A stretch of DNA of 64,000 nucleotides from Owenia fusiformis (taxonomy: Eukaryota; Annelida; Polychaeta; Sabellida; Oweniidae), in assembly GCA_903813345.2 (NCBI GenBank), contig CAIIXF020000002.1:12606150-12670149 (forward strand). Direction: 5' to 3'. Under the pieces are notes generated by a model. It saw only the letters and a list, made by a program, of their open reading frames with translations. It made no database searches and was not told the origin of the DNA. The translations under genes and the position numbers were made by a program. How positions within the stretch are numbered: position 1 is the stretch's first letter; each line of letters begins with the position of its first letter. Of the stretch, positions 49,301 to 63,182 are shown piece after piece.

Positions 49301-52300
49301 CTGCTTCTAGTGCGATGTACAGCTGGTCCGAAAATTGACATTCCCTACATAGCCCAAAGTAAATAAGACTTGTATGACAAATTAGATACTCAATATCTCA
49401 CGAATAGAATGACCAATCAACAAGTCCTCGGTAGGGCAAATGTAAAAACGTATCCTGAAACATCTCACCAAATAACAAATATCATGCTGCCACCAGCGTT
49501 ACGTACGACTGGTCCGAAAATTGACATTTCCTCCAGAGCACAAACTGCATCATAGATTTAAGACGAATTAGATCTAAAATATATCACGAACGGGAACATC
49601 AATCATTAGATCCATTCAAGAGCATACTTCAAAATATATACTTAAACGTCTCACAAAATTGCAAAGGACTGGCATGTACCAGTGTGACGTACGACTGGTT
49701 GGAAAATTGACATTTCGTCAAGAGCGCAAATTGCATAAGCGATTTAAGACGAATTGGATATTATATATCCCCCTAACAGAGAAGTCAATCGATACATCCC
49801 TCCTTTGGCAAACGTAAAAATATATACATAAACGTCTCACAATATATCAAACTAGTCGCTGCTACCAGTGCGATGTACAGCTGGTCCGAAAATTGACATT
49901 CCGTACATAGCCCAAAGTAAATCAGAGTTGTATGACAAATTAGATACTCAATATCTCACGAATAGAATAACCAATCAGCAAGTCCTCGGTAGGGCAAATG
50001 TAAAAATGTATCCTAAAACATCTCACTAAATAACAAATAGCATGCTGCTACCAGCGTTACGTACGACTGGTCCGAAAAATGACATTTCCTCCTGAGCACA
50101 AACTGCATCATAGATTTAAGACGAATTAGATCTAAAATATATCACGAACGGGAACATCATTCATTGAATCCATACAAAAGCATACTCCAAAATATATACT
50201 TAAACGTCTCACAAAATTGCAAAGGACTGGCATGTACCGGTGTGATGTACGACTGGTCGGAATATTGACATTTCGTCAAGAGTGCAAATTGCATAAGCGA
50301 TTTAAGACGAATGGGATATTATATATCCCCCTAACAGAGAAGGCAATCGATACATCCCTCCTTTGGCAAACGTAAAAATATATACATAAACGTCTCACAA
50401 TATATCAAACTAGTCACTCCTACCAGTGCGATGTACAGCTGGTCCGAAAATTGACATTCCGTACATAGCCCAAAGTAAATCAGACTTGTATGACAAATTA
50501 GATACTCAATATCTTACGAATAGAATGACCAATCAACAAGTCCTCGGTAGGGCAAATGTAAAAATGTATCCTAAAACATCTCACTAAATAACAAATATCA
50601 TGCTTCCACCAGCGTTACGTACGACTGGTCCGAAAATTGACATTTCCTCCAGAGCACAAACTGCATCATAGATTTAAGACGAATTAGATATAAAATATAT
50701 CACGAACAGGAAAATCATTCATTAAATGCATTCAAGAGCATACTCCAAAATATATACTTAAACGTCTCACAAAATTGCAAAGCACTGGCATGTACCAGTG
50801 TGACGTACGACTGGTCGGAAAATTGACATTTCATCAAGAGCGCAAATTGCATAAGCGATTTAAGACGAATTGGATATTATATATCCCCCTAACAGAGAAG
50901 TCAATCGATACATACCTCCTTTGGCAAACGTAAAAATATAAACATAAACGTCTCAAAATATATCAAACTAGTCGCTGCTACCAGTGCGATGTACAGCTGG
51001 TCCGAAAATTGACATTCCGTACATAGCCCAAAGTAAATCAGACTTGTATGACAAATTAGATACTCAATATCTCACGAATAGAATGACCAATCAACAAGTC
51101 CTCGGTAGGGCAAGTGTAAACATGTATCCTTAAACATCTCACTAAATAACAAATATCATGCTGCCACCAGCGTAACGTACACCTTGTTCGAAAATTGACA
51201 TTTCCTCCAGAGCACAAAGTGCATCATAGATTTAAGACGAATTAGATATAAAATATATCACGAACGGGAACATCATTCATTAAATCCATTTAAGAGCATA
51301 CTCCAAAATATATACTTAAACGTCTCACAAAATTGCAAAGGACTGGCATGTACCGGTGTGATGTACGACTGGTCGGAATATTGACATTTCGTCAAGAGTG
51401 CAAATTGCATAAGCGATTTAAGACGAATGGGATATTATATATCCCCCTAACAGAGAAGGCAATCGATACATCCCTCCTTTGGCAAACGTAAAAATATATA
51501 CATAAACGTCTCACAATATATCAAACTAGTCACTCCTACCAGTGCGATGAAACAGCTGGTCCGAAAATTAACATTCCGTACATAGCCCAAAGTAAATCAG
51601 ACTTGCATGACAAATTAGATACTCAATATCTTACGAATAGAATGACCAATCAACAAGTCCTCGGTAGGGCAAATGTAAAAATGTATCCTAAAACATCTCA
51701 CTAAATAACAAATATCATGCTGCCACCAGCGTTACGTACGACTGGTCCGAAAATTGACATTTCCTCCAGAGCACAAACTGCATCATAGATTTAAGACGAA
51801 TTAGATATAAAATATATCACGAACAGGAACATCATTCATTAAATGCATTCAAGAGCATACTACAAAATATATACTTAAACGTCTCACAAAATTGCAAAGC
51901 ACTGGCATGTACCAGTGTGACGTACGACTGGTCGGAAAATTGACATTTCATCAAGAGCGCAAATTGCATAAGCGATTTAAGACGAATTGGATATTATATA
52001 TCCCCCTAACAGAGAAGTCAATCGATACATACCTCCTTTGGCAAACGTAAAAATATAAACATAAACGTCTCACAATATATCAAACTAGTCGCTGCTACCA
52101 GTGCGATGTACAGCTGGTCCGAAAATTGACATTCCGTACATAGCCCAAAGTAAATCAGACTTGTATGACAAATTAGATACTCAATATCTCACGAATAGAA
52201 TGACCAATCAACAAGTCCTCGGTAGGGCAAGTGTAAACATGTATCCTTAAACATCTCACTAAATAACAAATATCATGCTGCCACCAGCGTAACGTACACC

Positions 52301-53575
52301 TTGTTCGAAAATTGACATTTCCTCCAGAGCACAAAGTGCATCATAGATTTAAGACGAATTAGATATAAAATATATCACGAACGGGAACATCATTCATTAA
52401 ATCCATTTAAGAGCATACTCCAAAATATATACTTAAACGTCTCACAAAATTGCAAAGGACTGGCATGTACCAGTGTGACATACGACTGGTCGGAAAATTG
52501 ACATTTCGTCAAGAGCGCAACTTGCATAAGCGATTTAAGACGAATTGGATATTAAATATCCCCCTAACAGAGAAGTCAATCGATACATCCCTCCTTTGGC
52601 AAACGTAAAAATATATACATAAACGTCTCACAATATATCAAACTAGTCGCTGCTACCAGTGCGATGTACAGCTGGTCAGAAAATTGACATTCCGTACATA
52701 GCCCAAAGTAAATCAGACTTGTATGACAATTTAGATACCCAATATCTCACGAATAGAATGACCAATCAACAAGTCCTCGGTAGGGCAAATGTAAAAATGT
52801 ATCCTGAAACATCTCACTAAATAACAAATATCATGCTGCCACCAGCGTAACGTACGACTGGTTCGAAAATTGACATTTCCTCCAGAGCACAAACTGCATC
52901 ATAGATTTAAGAGGAATTAGATATAAAATATATCACGAACGGGAACATCATTCATTAAATCCATTCAAGAGCATACTTCAAAATATATACTGAAACGTCT
53001 CACAAAATTGCAAAGGACTGGCATGTACCAGTGTGACGTACGACTGGTCGGAAAATTGACATTTCGTCAAGAGCTCAAATTGCATAAGCGATTTAAGACG
53101 AATTGGATATTATATATCCCCCTAACAGAGAAGTCAATCGATACATCCCTCCTTTGGCAAAAGTAAAAATATATACATAATTGTCTCACAATATATCAAA
53201 CTAGTCGGTGCTACCAGTGCGATGTACAGCTGGTCCGAAAATTGACATTCCGTACATAGCCCAAAGTAAATCAGACTTGTATGACAAATTAGATACTCAA
53301 TATCTCACGAATAGAATGACCAATCAGCAAGTCCTCGGTAGGGCAAATGTAAAAATGTATCCTGAAACATCTCACTAAATAACAAATAGTATGCTGCTAC
53401 CAGCGTTACGTACGACTGGTCCGAAAATTGACATTTCCTCCAGAGCACAAACTGCATCATAGATTTAAGACGAATTAGATCTAAAATATATCACGAACGG
53501 GAACATCATTCATTGAATCCATACAAGAGCATACTCCAAAATATATACTTAAACGTCTCACAAAATTGCAAAGCA
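46326..53575. repeat. Satellite super-block, copy 2 (~7.25 kb, 13 units)
   Basis: This is a direct tandem copy of 38510-46325 sharing its rare variants but lacking one ~558-bp unit (copy 1 ~40620-41160). Markers attgtctcac (45931/53180) and tgtatgacaatttagatacc (45471/52720) confirm the 7249 offset. Confidence 0.85.
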
Positions 53576-56500
53576 CTGGCATGTACCAGTGTGACGTACG
53601 ACTGGTCGGAAAATTGACATTTCGTCAAGAGCGCAAATTGCATAAGCGTTTTAAGACGAATTGGATATTATATATCCCCCTAACAGAGAAGTCAATCGAT
53701 ACATCCCTCCTTTGGCAAACGTAAAAATATATACATAAACGTCTCACAATATATCAAATTAGTCGCTGCTACCAGTGCGATGTACAGCTGGTCCGAAAAT
53801 TGACAATCCGTACATAGCCCAAAGTAAATCAGACTTGTATGACAAATTAGATACTCAATATCTCACAAATAGAATGACCAATCAACAAGTCCTCGGTAGG
53901 GCAAATGTAAAAATGTATCCTCAAACATCTCACAAAATAACAAATATCATGCTGCCACCAGCGTTACGTACGACTGGTCCGAAAATTGACATTTCCTCCA
54001 GAGCACAAACTGCATCATAGATTTAAGACGAATTAGATATAAAATATATCATGAACGGGAACATCATTCATTAAATCCATTCAAGAGCATACTCCAAAAT
54101 ATATACTTAAACGTCTCACAAAATTGCAAAGGACTGGCATGTACCAGTGTGACGTACGACAGGTCGGAAAATTGACATTTCGTCAAGAGCGCAAATTGCA
54201 TAAGCGATTTAAGACGAATTGGATATTATATATCCCCCTTACAGAGAAGTCAATCGATACAGCCCTCCTTTGGCAAACGTAAAAATATATACATAAACGT
54301 CTCACAATATATCGAACTAGTCGCTGCAACCAGTGCGATGTACAGCTGGTCCGAAAATTGACATTCCGTACATAGCCCAAAGTAAATCAGAATTGTATGA
54401 CAAATTAGATGCTCAATATCTCACGAATAGAATGACCAATCAACAAGTACCCGATAGGGCAAACGTAAAAATGTATCCTGAAACATCTCAATAAATAACA
54501 AATATCATGCTGCCACTAGCGTTACGTACGACTGGTCCGAAAATTGACATTTCCTCCAGAGCACAAACTGCATCATAGATTTAACACGAATTAGATCTAA
54601 AATATATCACGAACGGGAACATCATTCATTAAATCCATTCAAGAGCATACTCCAAAATATATACTTAAACGTCTCACAAAATTGCAAAGGACTGGCATGT
54701 ACCAGTGTGACGTACGACTGGTCGGAAAATTGACATTTCGTCAAGAGCGCAAATTGCATAAGCAATTTAAGACGAATTGGATATTATATATCCCCCTAAC
54801 AGAGAAGTCAATCGATACATCCCTCCTTTGACAAACGAAAAAATATAAACATAAACGTCTCACAATATATCGAACTAGTCGCTGCTACCAGTGCGATGTA
54901 CAGCTGGTCCGAAAATTGACATTCCGTACATAGCCCAAAGTAAATCAGACGTTTATGACAAATAAGATACTCAATATCTCACGAATAGAATGACCAATCA
55001 ACAAGTCCTCGGTAGGGCAAATGTAAAAACGTATCCTGAAACATCTCACTAAATAACAAATATCATGCTGCCACCAGCGTTACGTACGACTGGGCCGAAA
55101 ATTGACATTTCATCCAGAGCACAAACTGCATCATAGATTTAAGACGAATTAGATATAAAATATATCACGAACGGGAACTTCATTCATTAAATCCATTCAA
55201 GAGCATACTCCAAAATATATACTTAAACGTCTCACAAAATTGCAAAGGACTGGCACGTACCAGTGTGACGTACGACTGGTCGGAAAATTGACATTTTGTC
55301 AAGAACGCAAATTGCATAAGCGATTTAAGACGAATTGGATATTATATATCCCCCTAACAGAGATGTCAATCGATACATCCCTCCTTTGGCAAACGTAAAA
55401 ATATATACATAAACGTCTCACAATATATCAAACTAGTCCCTGCTACCAGTGCGATGTACAGCTGGTCCGAAAATTGACATTCCGTACATAGCCTAAAGTA
55501 AATAAGACTTGTATGACAAATTAGATGCTCAATATCTCACGAATAGAATGACCAATCAACAAGTCCTCGGTAGAGAAAATGTAAAAATGTATCCTGAAAC
55601 ATCTCACTAAATAACAAATATCGTGCTGCCACCAGATTTACGTACGACTGGTCCGAAAATTGACATTCCCTACATAGCCCAAAGTAAATAAGACTTGTAT
55701 GACAAATTAGATACTCAATATCTCACGAATAGAATGACCAATCAACAAGTCCTCGGTAGGGCAAATGTAAAAACGTATCCTGAAACATCTCACCAAATAA
55801 CAAATATCATGCTGCCACCAGCGTTACGTACGACTGGTCCGAAAATTGACATTTCCTCCAGAGCACAAACTGCATCATAGATTTAAGACGAATTAGATCT
55901 AAAATATATCACAAACGGGAACATCATTCATTAAATCCATTCAAGAGCATACTTCAAAATATATACTTAAACGTCTCACAAAATTGCAAAGGACTGGCAT
56001 GTACCAGTGTGACGTACGACTGGTCGGAAAATTGACATTTTGTCAAGAGCGCAACTTGCATAAGTGATTTAAGACGAATTGGATATTATATATCCCCCTA
56101 ACAGAGAAGTCAATCGATACACCCCTCCTTTGGCAAACATAAAAATATATACATAAACGTCTCACAATATATCAAACTAGTCACTGCTACCAGTGCGATG
56201 TACAGCTGGTCAGAAAATTGACATTCCGTACATAGCCCAAATTAAATCAGACTTGTATGACAAATTAGATGCTCAATATCTCACGAATAGAATGACCAAT
56301 CAACAAGTACTCGGTAGGCCAAACGTAAAAATGTATCCTGAAACATCTCAATAAATAACAAATATCATGCTGCCACTAGCGTTACGTAAGACTGGTCCGA
56401 AAATTGACATTTCCTCCAGAGCACAAACTGCATCATAGATTTAACACGAATTAGATCTAAAATATATCACGAACGGGAACATCATTCATTAAATCCATTC

Positions 56501-57999
56501 AAGAGCATACTCCAAAATATATACTTAAACGTCTCACAAAATTGCAAAGGACTGGCATGTACCAGTGTGACGTACAACTGGTCGGAAAATTGACATTTCG
56601 TCAAGAGCGCAAATTGCATAAGCGATTTAAGACGAATTGGATATTATATATCCCCCTAACAGAGATGTCAATCGATACATCCATCCTTTGACAAACGAAA
56701 AAATATAAACATAAACGTCTCACAATATATCAAACTAGTCGCTGCTACCAGTGCGATGTACAGCTGGTCCGAAAATTGACATTCCGTACATAGCCCAAAG
56801 TAAATCAGACGTTTATGACAAATAAGATACTCAATATCTCACGAATAGAATGACCAATCAACAAGTCCTCGGTAGGGCAAATGTAAAAACGTATCCTGAA
56901 ACATCTCACTAAATAACAAATATCATGCTGCCACCAGCGTTACGTACGACTGGGCCGAAAATTGACATTTCCTCCAGAGCACAAACTGCATCATAGATTT
57001 AAGACGAATTAGATATAAAATATATCACGAACGGGAACTTCATTCATTAAATCCATTCAAGAGCATACTCCAAAATATATACTTAAACGTCTCACAAAAT
57101 TGCAAAGGACTGGCACGTACCAGTGTGACGTACGACTGGTCGGAAAATTGACATTTCGTCAAGAGCTCAAATTGCATAAGCGATTCAAGACGATTTGGAT
57201 ATTATATATCCCCCTAACAGAGAAGTCAATCGATACATCCCTCCTTTGGCAAACGTAAAAATATATACATAAACGTCTCACAATATATCAAACTAGTCGC
57301 TGCTGCAGTGCGATGTACAGCTGGTCCGAAAATTGACATTCCGTACATAGACCAAAGTAAATCAGACTTGTATGACAAATTAGATACTCAATATCTCACG
57401 AATAGAATGACCAATCAACAAGTCCTCGGTAGGGCAAATGTAAAAATGTATCCTGAAACATCTCACTAAATAACAAATATTATGCTGCCACCAGCGTTAC
57501 GTACGACTGGTCCGAAAATTGACATTTCCTCCAGAGCACAAACTGCATCATAGATTTAAGACGAATTTGATATAAAATATATCACGAACGGGAACATCAT
57601 TCATTAAATCCATTCAAGAACAAACTCCAAAATATATACTTAAACGTCTCACAAAATTGCAAAGGACTGGCATGTACCAGTGTGACGTACGACTGGTCGG
57701 AAAATTGACATTTCGTCAAGAGCGCAAATTGCATAAGCGATTTAGACGAATTGGATATTATATATCTCCCTAATAGAAAAGACAATCGACACATCCATCA
57801 CATGGCAAACGTAAAAAATATATAAATAAACGTCTCACAAAATATAAAACTAGTCGCTGCTACCAGTGCGATGTACAGCTGGTCCGAAAATTGACATTCC
57901 GTACATAGCCAAAAGTAAAATAGACTTGTATGACAAATTAGATACTCAATATCTCACGAATAGAATGACCAATCAACAAGTCCACAGTAGGGCAAACGT

Positions 58000-59870
58000 G
58001 AAAATGTATCCTTAAACATCTCACTAATTAGCAAATATCATACTGCCACCAGCGTTACGTACGACTGGTCCGAAAATTGACATTTCCTCCAGAGCACAAA
58101 CTGCATCATAGATTTAGTACGAATTAGATATAAAATATATCACGAACGGGAACATCATTCGTTAAATCCATTCAAGAGCATACTCCAAAGTATATACTTA
58201 AACGTCTCACAAAATTGCAAAAGACTGCCCAGTAGCAATGCGACGATCGACTGGTCGGAAATTGACATTTCGTATAGAGTGCAAACTGCATAAGCGATTG
58301 ACGAAGAATTGGATATTATATATCTCCCTAACAGAAAAGTCAATGAATACATCCATCCTTTGGCAAACGTACAAAATATACATAAACGTCTCACAAAATA
58401 TCAAACTAGTCACTGCTACCAGTGCGATGTACAACTGGTCCGAAAATTGACATTCGGTACAGAGTGCAAAGTAAATCAGAGCTTTATGACAAATATAATA
58501 CTCAATATCTTACGAAAAGAATTACCACTCAACAAGTCCTTGGTAGGGCAAATGCAAAAATATATCCTTTAACGTCTCGCAAGTTAACAACCAACATGCT
58601 GCTACCAGCGTAACGTAGTACCGGTGTGAAAGAAATGATGGTCCCCCAGGGATTATGGTCCCCTTTGTTAACGGCCCTTACTGTCCCCGATTGCGTATTA
58701 GGTAATGAGGGAAAGCGTTGTATTTAGGTCACCATATAAGTCAATGGAGAGTAGGACCATAATTTGATAGGACCTCCTACCCTTTTACACCGGTCCGAAA
58801 ATTGACATTTAGTCTAGAGCGCAAACTGTATCAGCGATATCAGACAAATTAGATATAGAATATTTCACGACCAGAAACATCAGTCATTAAATCGTTCGCA
58901 AGGAAATCGTAGAAATTTATACTGAAACGTCTCAAAAATCAGCAAAGGACTAGTTAGTAAAAGCGTGGCGTACGACTGCTCAGAAAATTGACATTTCGTC
59001 TAGAGTGAAATGAAAATCAGAGCTTTATGACATATTAGATACTCAATATCTCACGAATAGAATTACCACTCAACAATTCCTTGGTGGACCAAATGCAAAA
59101 ATATATCCTTTGACGTCCCTCAAATTAACAACCAAGATGCTGCTACCAGCGTGGCGTTACACCAGTCCGAAAATTGACATTTCGTCTATAGCGCAATTTA
59201 AATCAGAGCTTAACGACAAATCCTTCAAATTAAATACTCTATATCTGACGAACAGAATGACCAATCAACAAGTCCTCGGTAGGGCAAATGTAAAAATGTA
59301 TCATTAAACATCTCACTAATTAGCAAATATCATGCTGCCACCAGCGTTACGTATGACTGGTCCGAAAATTGACATTTCCTCCAGAGCACGAACTGCATCA
59401 GAGATTTAAGACGAATAAGATATAAAATATATCAAGAACGGGAATATCATTCATTAAATCCATTCAAGAGCATACTCCAAAGTATAAAGTATATACTTAA
59501 ACGTCTCACAAAATTGCAAAGGACTGGCTAGTAGCAGTATGACGTACGACTGGTCGGAAAATTGACATTTCGTCTAGAGCGCAAACTGCATAAGCGATTT
59601 AAGACGAATTGGATATTATATATATCATGCTGCTACCAGCACTACGTACAACTGGTCCGAAAATTGACATTTCGTCCAGAGCACAAACAGCATCAGAGAT
59701 TTAAGACGAATTAGATAATAAAATATATCACAAACGGGAATATCATTTATTAAATCCATTCAAGAGCATACTCCTAAATATATACTTAAACGTCTCACAA
59801 AATTGCAAAGGACTGGCTAGTAGCAGTGTGACGTACGACTGGTCGGACGGAAAATTGACATGGCAAACGT
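58000..59870. repeat. Diverged, rearranged right edge of the satellite
   Basis: Monomers here show many substitutions, small indels and out-of-order joins (for example an A monomer fused to the end of a B monomer at ~59620-59635). The array fades near gacatggcaaacgtaaaaaa at ~59870. Confidence 0.85.
58618..58797. mobile_element. MITE inserted in the satellite
   Basis: A ~180-bp segment unlike the satellite has inverted ends accggtgtgaaag and ttttacaccggt. Inside, attatggtcc is mirrored by ggaccataat. It sits where a B monomer would pass into C (satellite gactggtccg is interrupted). Confidence 0.8.
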
Positions 59871-61313
59871 AAAAAAATAAGATACATAATGGTATAATTT
59901 TTTCTATATTGTTTTAGAAAACACATCAGACATTTCTTTTGTTCTTGGTATCATACATTCGTAATAAATTGAAACATCTATCCGAACCTCATTGGAACAA
60001 AACGACATAAACACAATATTCTAATTGTACAAAGGAAAGCTTGGTTGATTTTAAAATCTTGTTAATGAAATAAAAGGTTTATCTTAATTTTTATCTATTT
60101 TTGGAGGTTTTGTCTTTGCATACAATTTGTTAAATCAACCAAAATTTCTTTTGTATAGCTATAATATTGAGAGGTCTAAGAGAATGTTGTATATGCTACT
60201 TTGTTCCAACAAGGTTCGGAAAGACATTTTATTTAATTCTCAAGAATTGGTAGAAAGGAACAAAAAAATCCACTAATAAACAAAAATGTTAACAAAAACA
60301 GTTATATGAAATATATATAAATAGTTTTTGCATTAAAGTGTTACCAGTCAGTCAACATTACATAAAGGACAATGTTTTTTTACAGAATGTTTTCAATAAT
60401 TGGTTTAAAGTGTGCGCCAAAGTTTAAAACTACGCAGGCGCACCGCTCTCGCTAAACTATATAAAGAGATTACCAGGTGCACGATTCAGAGGTGAGCCAG
60501 GAAGGCGAACGATCTTCGTCTCGTGATGATTTCCCATATAATCGTAACCAGGGAAGTTTCACCATTGAAATTGAAAATTACTATTAGTTATACTTTGTAG
60601 ATGTTATTTATGAAGCTATTTAGTGTTTGCATCAATCAAATGGCTCATTTTGAACATATAAAAAGTATTTGTGTTTTGTTTCCCAGGGAATTGTATTGTA
60701 TGTAGTACACACATAAATAGTGTACATTATACAGTACTTGAATAGCCTGGTTTACATAATATTGAAGGGCATGCTGATTACATGCACACGAGTACATGAA
60801 TGAAGGCCTAATATTGATATACGTAGCTTGCATACCTAAATAAAAAATAAACTCTTCTAATCCCCTAATGTAAACACGGCGGTATACGTAGCCCGATTTA
60901 TCGGGGACTTTAAGAGAAAAACATTGTTGAATTCAGTTCACCATATCGATACCTATCTATCTATCCTTTCTTTAAATTAGGCCTACGTTCAATTTTAGTA
61001 AAAATTAGGATCGATTCCCGTAGAAACGATGGGTTGGCAGGTCAGGAACTTAAGTGTTTGCTTGCCTTTCGTTTTAACCATTTCAACTTAATTGAAAATA
61101 ACAAAATGGGTAAAAAACGTTGCCTATGAATGACATGTATTAAAATTCGAATTAATTAAATAATTCAAGGCTACAAATATGGTCGCTCTTTTACACATTT
61201 TCACCTGTTTTAAGACTACCTGTGTAAAACGCCGACCGGTCGGTGGTCGGTAGGGTCGGTATTTTTCGTAAACCCCTTTCCCATAGTTCATTGTTGGTAA
61301 ATATGAACAAATC
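59871..61313. other. Spacer between satellite and MATE gene
   Basis: No MATE exon or other gene was recognised. It contains the TATA-like site listed separately. Confidence 0.5.
60458..60466 (+). promoter_or_regulatory. Possible TATA box
   Basis: TATATAAAG is preceded by a locally GC-rich patch (gcaggcgcaccgctctcgct) and followed ~30 bases later by gcacgattcag. No open frame of note follows, so the transcript, if any, is unknown. Confidence 0.25.
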
Positions 61314-61726
61314 CTAAGTCAGCATTGTTGTTATGTTTGAAAATATAGTGGTCGTCTCCATGGTAACATTACATATTGGCATTGTTGTGTTAGGAAAAGG
61401 TCCTGTACCATCCCATGGTACACATAACATAGTCAATTCCTCCGGGTATTTGACAACAAGTCTAATGAGCACTCCTATACCGACTATAAACAGACATATA
61501 AGCACTGTTATCCCTCTTCGACACAACAATTCAGCGTTCGTGAGTTCACCAGTGTGTTCAAGTTTTTCTAAATCAATTGGTGCATTCTCTAGAGTATATG
61601 AGTTTGCAAATTGTTTCTTTAGTCTGCTGGACTTCGTGGATAAGGTGGAGATGCTTGACCTTGTGAACATGGTGGAGTTGTCATCACTCTGCCCAAAACC
61701 TCTTTCTTTGTTATTATTGATAAGTG
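61314..61726 (-). CDS. SLC47A: MATE transporter terminal exon
   Basis: Acceptor tttcttattgcag; stop TAG at 61316-61314. It carries the last membrane helix and a Thr/Asn-rich C-tail. It is the intact counterpart of the truncated exon at 37119-37430. Confidence 0.92.
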
Positions 61727-62796
61727 CTGCAATAAGAAATGCAATGATAAAATCAATTCCATTTTAAGTAGTTTGAATGCAAAAATATACATCTTTTGAT
61801 CAACTCTTGATCTTACTTACTTTGTCTAATATTCCTCCCCATTAATCTCGATTTAATTGAAGTTTTGTGCTGGCTCATATTTTTCTATTTGAAAACACAA
61901 TGCCAACTTTTTACAGATCATAATTTAGGATATTGATTATGTGCTCTTTCCACTTTTGGCATTGCGCCACTTTCTTAAACATGATATTTACCTGTAGTTT
62001 CAGATGCTTTACTGGTGTCTAATATCATTGTCTGATTAAACATCGAGTCATCTCCCATCACCCCAGCTCTTTCCTGGGCCTATAATAAAAATGTTTCAAA
62101 CAAATACCAAAGTAATGTCAATACAGGTTAAAATAATCACTTCTTACAATTTTATAGTAATCTAAAATACTCTCAAAATAAAAAAAACGACCATATTTCC
62201 TAGATATGCCATGGTATTGGCATATCAATAAACCTCAAAATTTGGAATAAGAACTGCAACTGAGAACATACGGAAGGTGACAAACCTATTCTGAACTAAA
62301 TATAGGCTGAGACCATTTGAGAGAAATCTATGGAAACATACTGGTGACGTATTCCAAACAATTAACAAACAAATTTTATACATGTTAAAGTCGGCCAGTA
62401 GATTGAAGATACTGAACTTACTCAAAAATAAAATATAATCAAACTTATAAAAGAATCTTGACAAAATGATATGATGAACACCCTACCAACCTGTTTTGAT
62501 GCTTTTTCCCAGTCTGTGAAGCATACAATTAAGACTAAAGTACTGGACACAATAATGAGACCAAGAGAATATCCCCACCAAAGACCTACAACACAAGCAC
62601 AAAAATAAGTTAAATTTCTCGAAAAGGAAAGAATCACTAGCAACATGAAAGAATGACATTTACCTGCGGCCCTTAAATCAGTAAGGAACATGAGTGGTAT
62701 TCCTACAGGTAGAGCTATGATATAGTAGCCTACAAAGACTGCTATTGCCCCTGCTAACTGTCTCCCAGACCCCCTGATAGCTCCCTCTGCCACAGC
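61314..62796 (-). CDS. SLC47A: MATE-family multidrug and toxin extrusion transporter (SLC47-type), last four exons
   Basis: Exons on the minus strand: 62796-62664, 62585-62491, 62079-61992 and 61726-61314. All have GT-AG borders with phases 0, 1, 0, 1 that join. MATE proteins are proton-coupled exporters of organic cations in the plasma membrane. The first exon encodes AVAEGAIRGSGRQLAGA and a membrane segment with VGYYIIALPVGIPLMF. The second encodes LWWGYSLGLIIVSSTLV ending TDWEKASKQ. The third encodes a polar linker. The last encodes HTGELTNAELLCRRG, a final membrane segment and a Thr-rich tail ending MLT. The motif GSGRQ plus GYYIIALPVG is typical of late MATE helices. Exons for the N-terminal two thirds lie beyond the window, so this is partial. 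Confidence 0.93.
61992..62079 (-). CDS. SLC47A: MATE transporter exon (second from the end)
   Basis: Acceptor ttttattatag, donor gtaaatatc. It is 88 nt, phase 0 to 1. It encodes AQERAGVMGDDSMFNQT onward, a polar cytosolic linker. The splice sites and phase fit both neighbours exactly. Confidence 0.85.
62491..62585 (-). CDS. SLC47A: MATE transporter exon (third from the end)
   Basis: Acceptor gtgttgtag, donor gttggtagg after CAG. It is 95 nt, phase 1 to 0. It carries a membrane helix then DWEKASKQ. Confidence 0.93.
62664..62796 (-). CDS. SLC47A: MATE transporter exon (fourth from the end)
   Basis: Acceptor tttgtttcag, donor gtaaatgtc. It is 133 nt, phase 0 to 1. It carries RGSGRQLAGA and a helix with GYYIIALPVG. 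Confidence 0.93.
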
Positions 62797-63156
62797 CTGA
62801 AACAAATATTCATTCATGAAAATCGCTGTATTCATGTATATGTCCAGTTCGGCTTTGTATAAAAAACCTCCTACCTCATACCCACCTACCCACCTACGTG
62901 GAACATGAAACAGTCATTGAAGGGTTCAATTTTAAAGATTATTAAATCTCGAAAATAGCTCAAATTATTTAACATTTCTACAATTCCGCTTTATTTTATG
63001 ACTAGAGAGATGAGGGATCCATAAATAAATGTATATGGATGCATTTTAATGTGTTATGACCCGAGGGCGCCCCAGGGGAATAAATAACTAACGACCGCGA
63101 GCGTAGGTCCAACAAGCCAGATAAAGAAATTGAAAGAAAGTGTGCTAAATTCGATG

Positions 63157-63182
63157 CCCCGAGTGGGAATCGAACCCAGCTG
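63157..63182 (-). other. tRNA-like T-arm / B-box fragment
   Basis: On the minus strand GGTTCGATTCC (63166-63176) is a perfect RNA polymerase III B box, flanked by TGGG/CCCA and followed by CGGGGCA. I find no matching 5' acceptor or D-arm within ~80 bases, so it is a fragment, perhaps SINE-derived, not a tRNA gene. Confidence 0.35.

Larger units (their letters stand above)
37428..59870. repeat. 22-kb satellite array, ~558-bp higher-order unit of three ~186-bp monomers
   Basis: Each monomer begins with gaaaattgacatt. The three types continue tcgtcaagagcgc (A), ccgtacatagccc (B) and tcctccagagcac (C), then recur in order A-B-C at ~186-bp spacing, so the composite unit is ~556-558 bp, repeated about 40 times. 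All monomer types share cgtctcac and an accagtg-type ending. Unit copies are very similar in the body (38-57 kb) and become diverged and rearranged after ~58.0 kb. Short open frames of 61-81 codons recur but only reflect the repeat. Confidence 0.95.

Noticed and set aside
38161-55880. Recurring 61-81-codon frames in the satellite
   Set aside because: They recur only where B and C monomers lack a chance stop. Most unit copies are interrupted at the same place, so there is no sign of selection for protein.
37428-59870. CENP-B box in the satellite
   Set aside because: acgaacgggaac looks partly similar, but the required TTCG and CGGG spacing is absent on either strand in the units I read.
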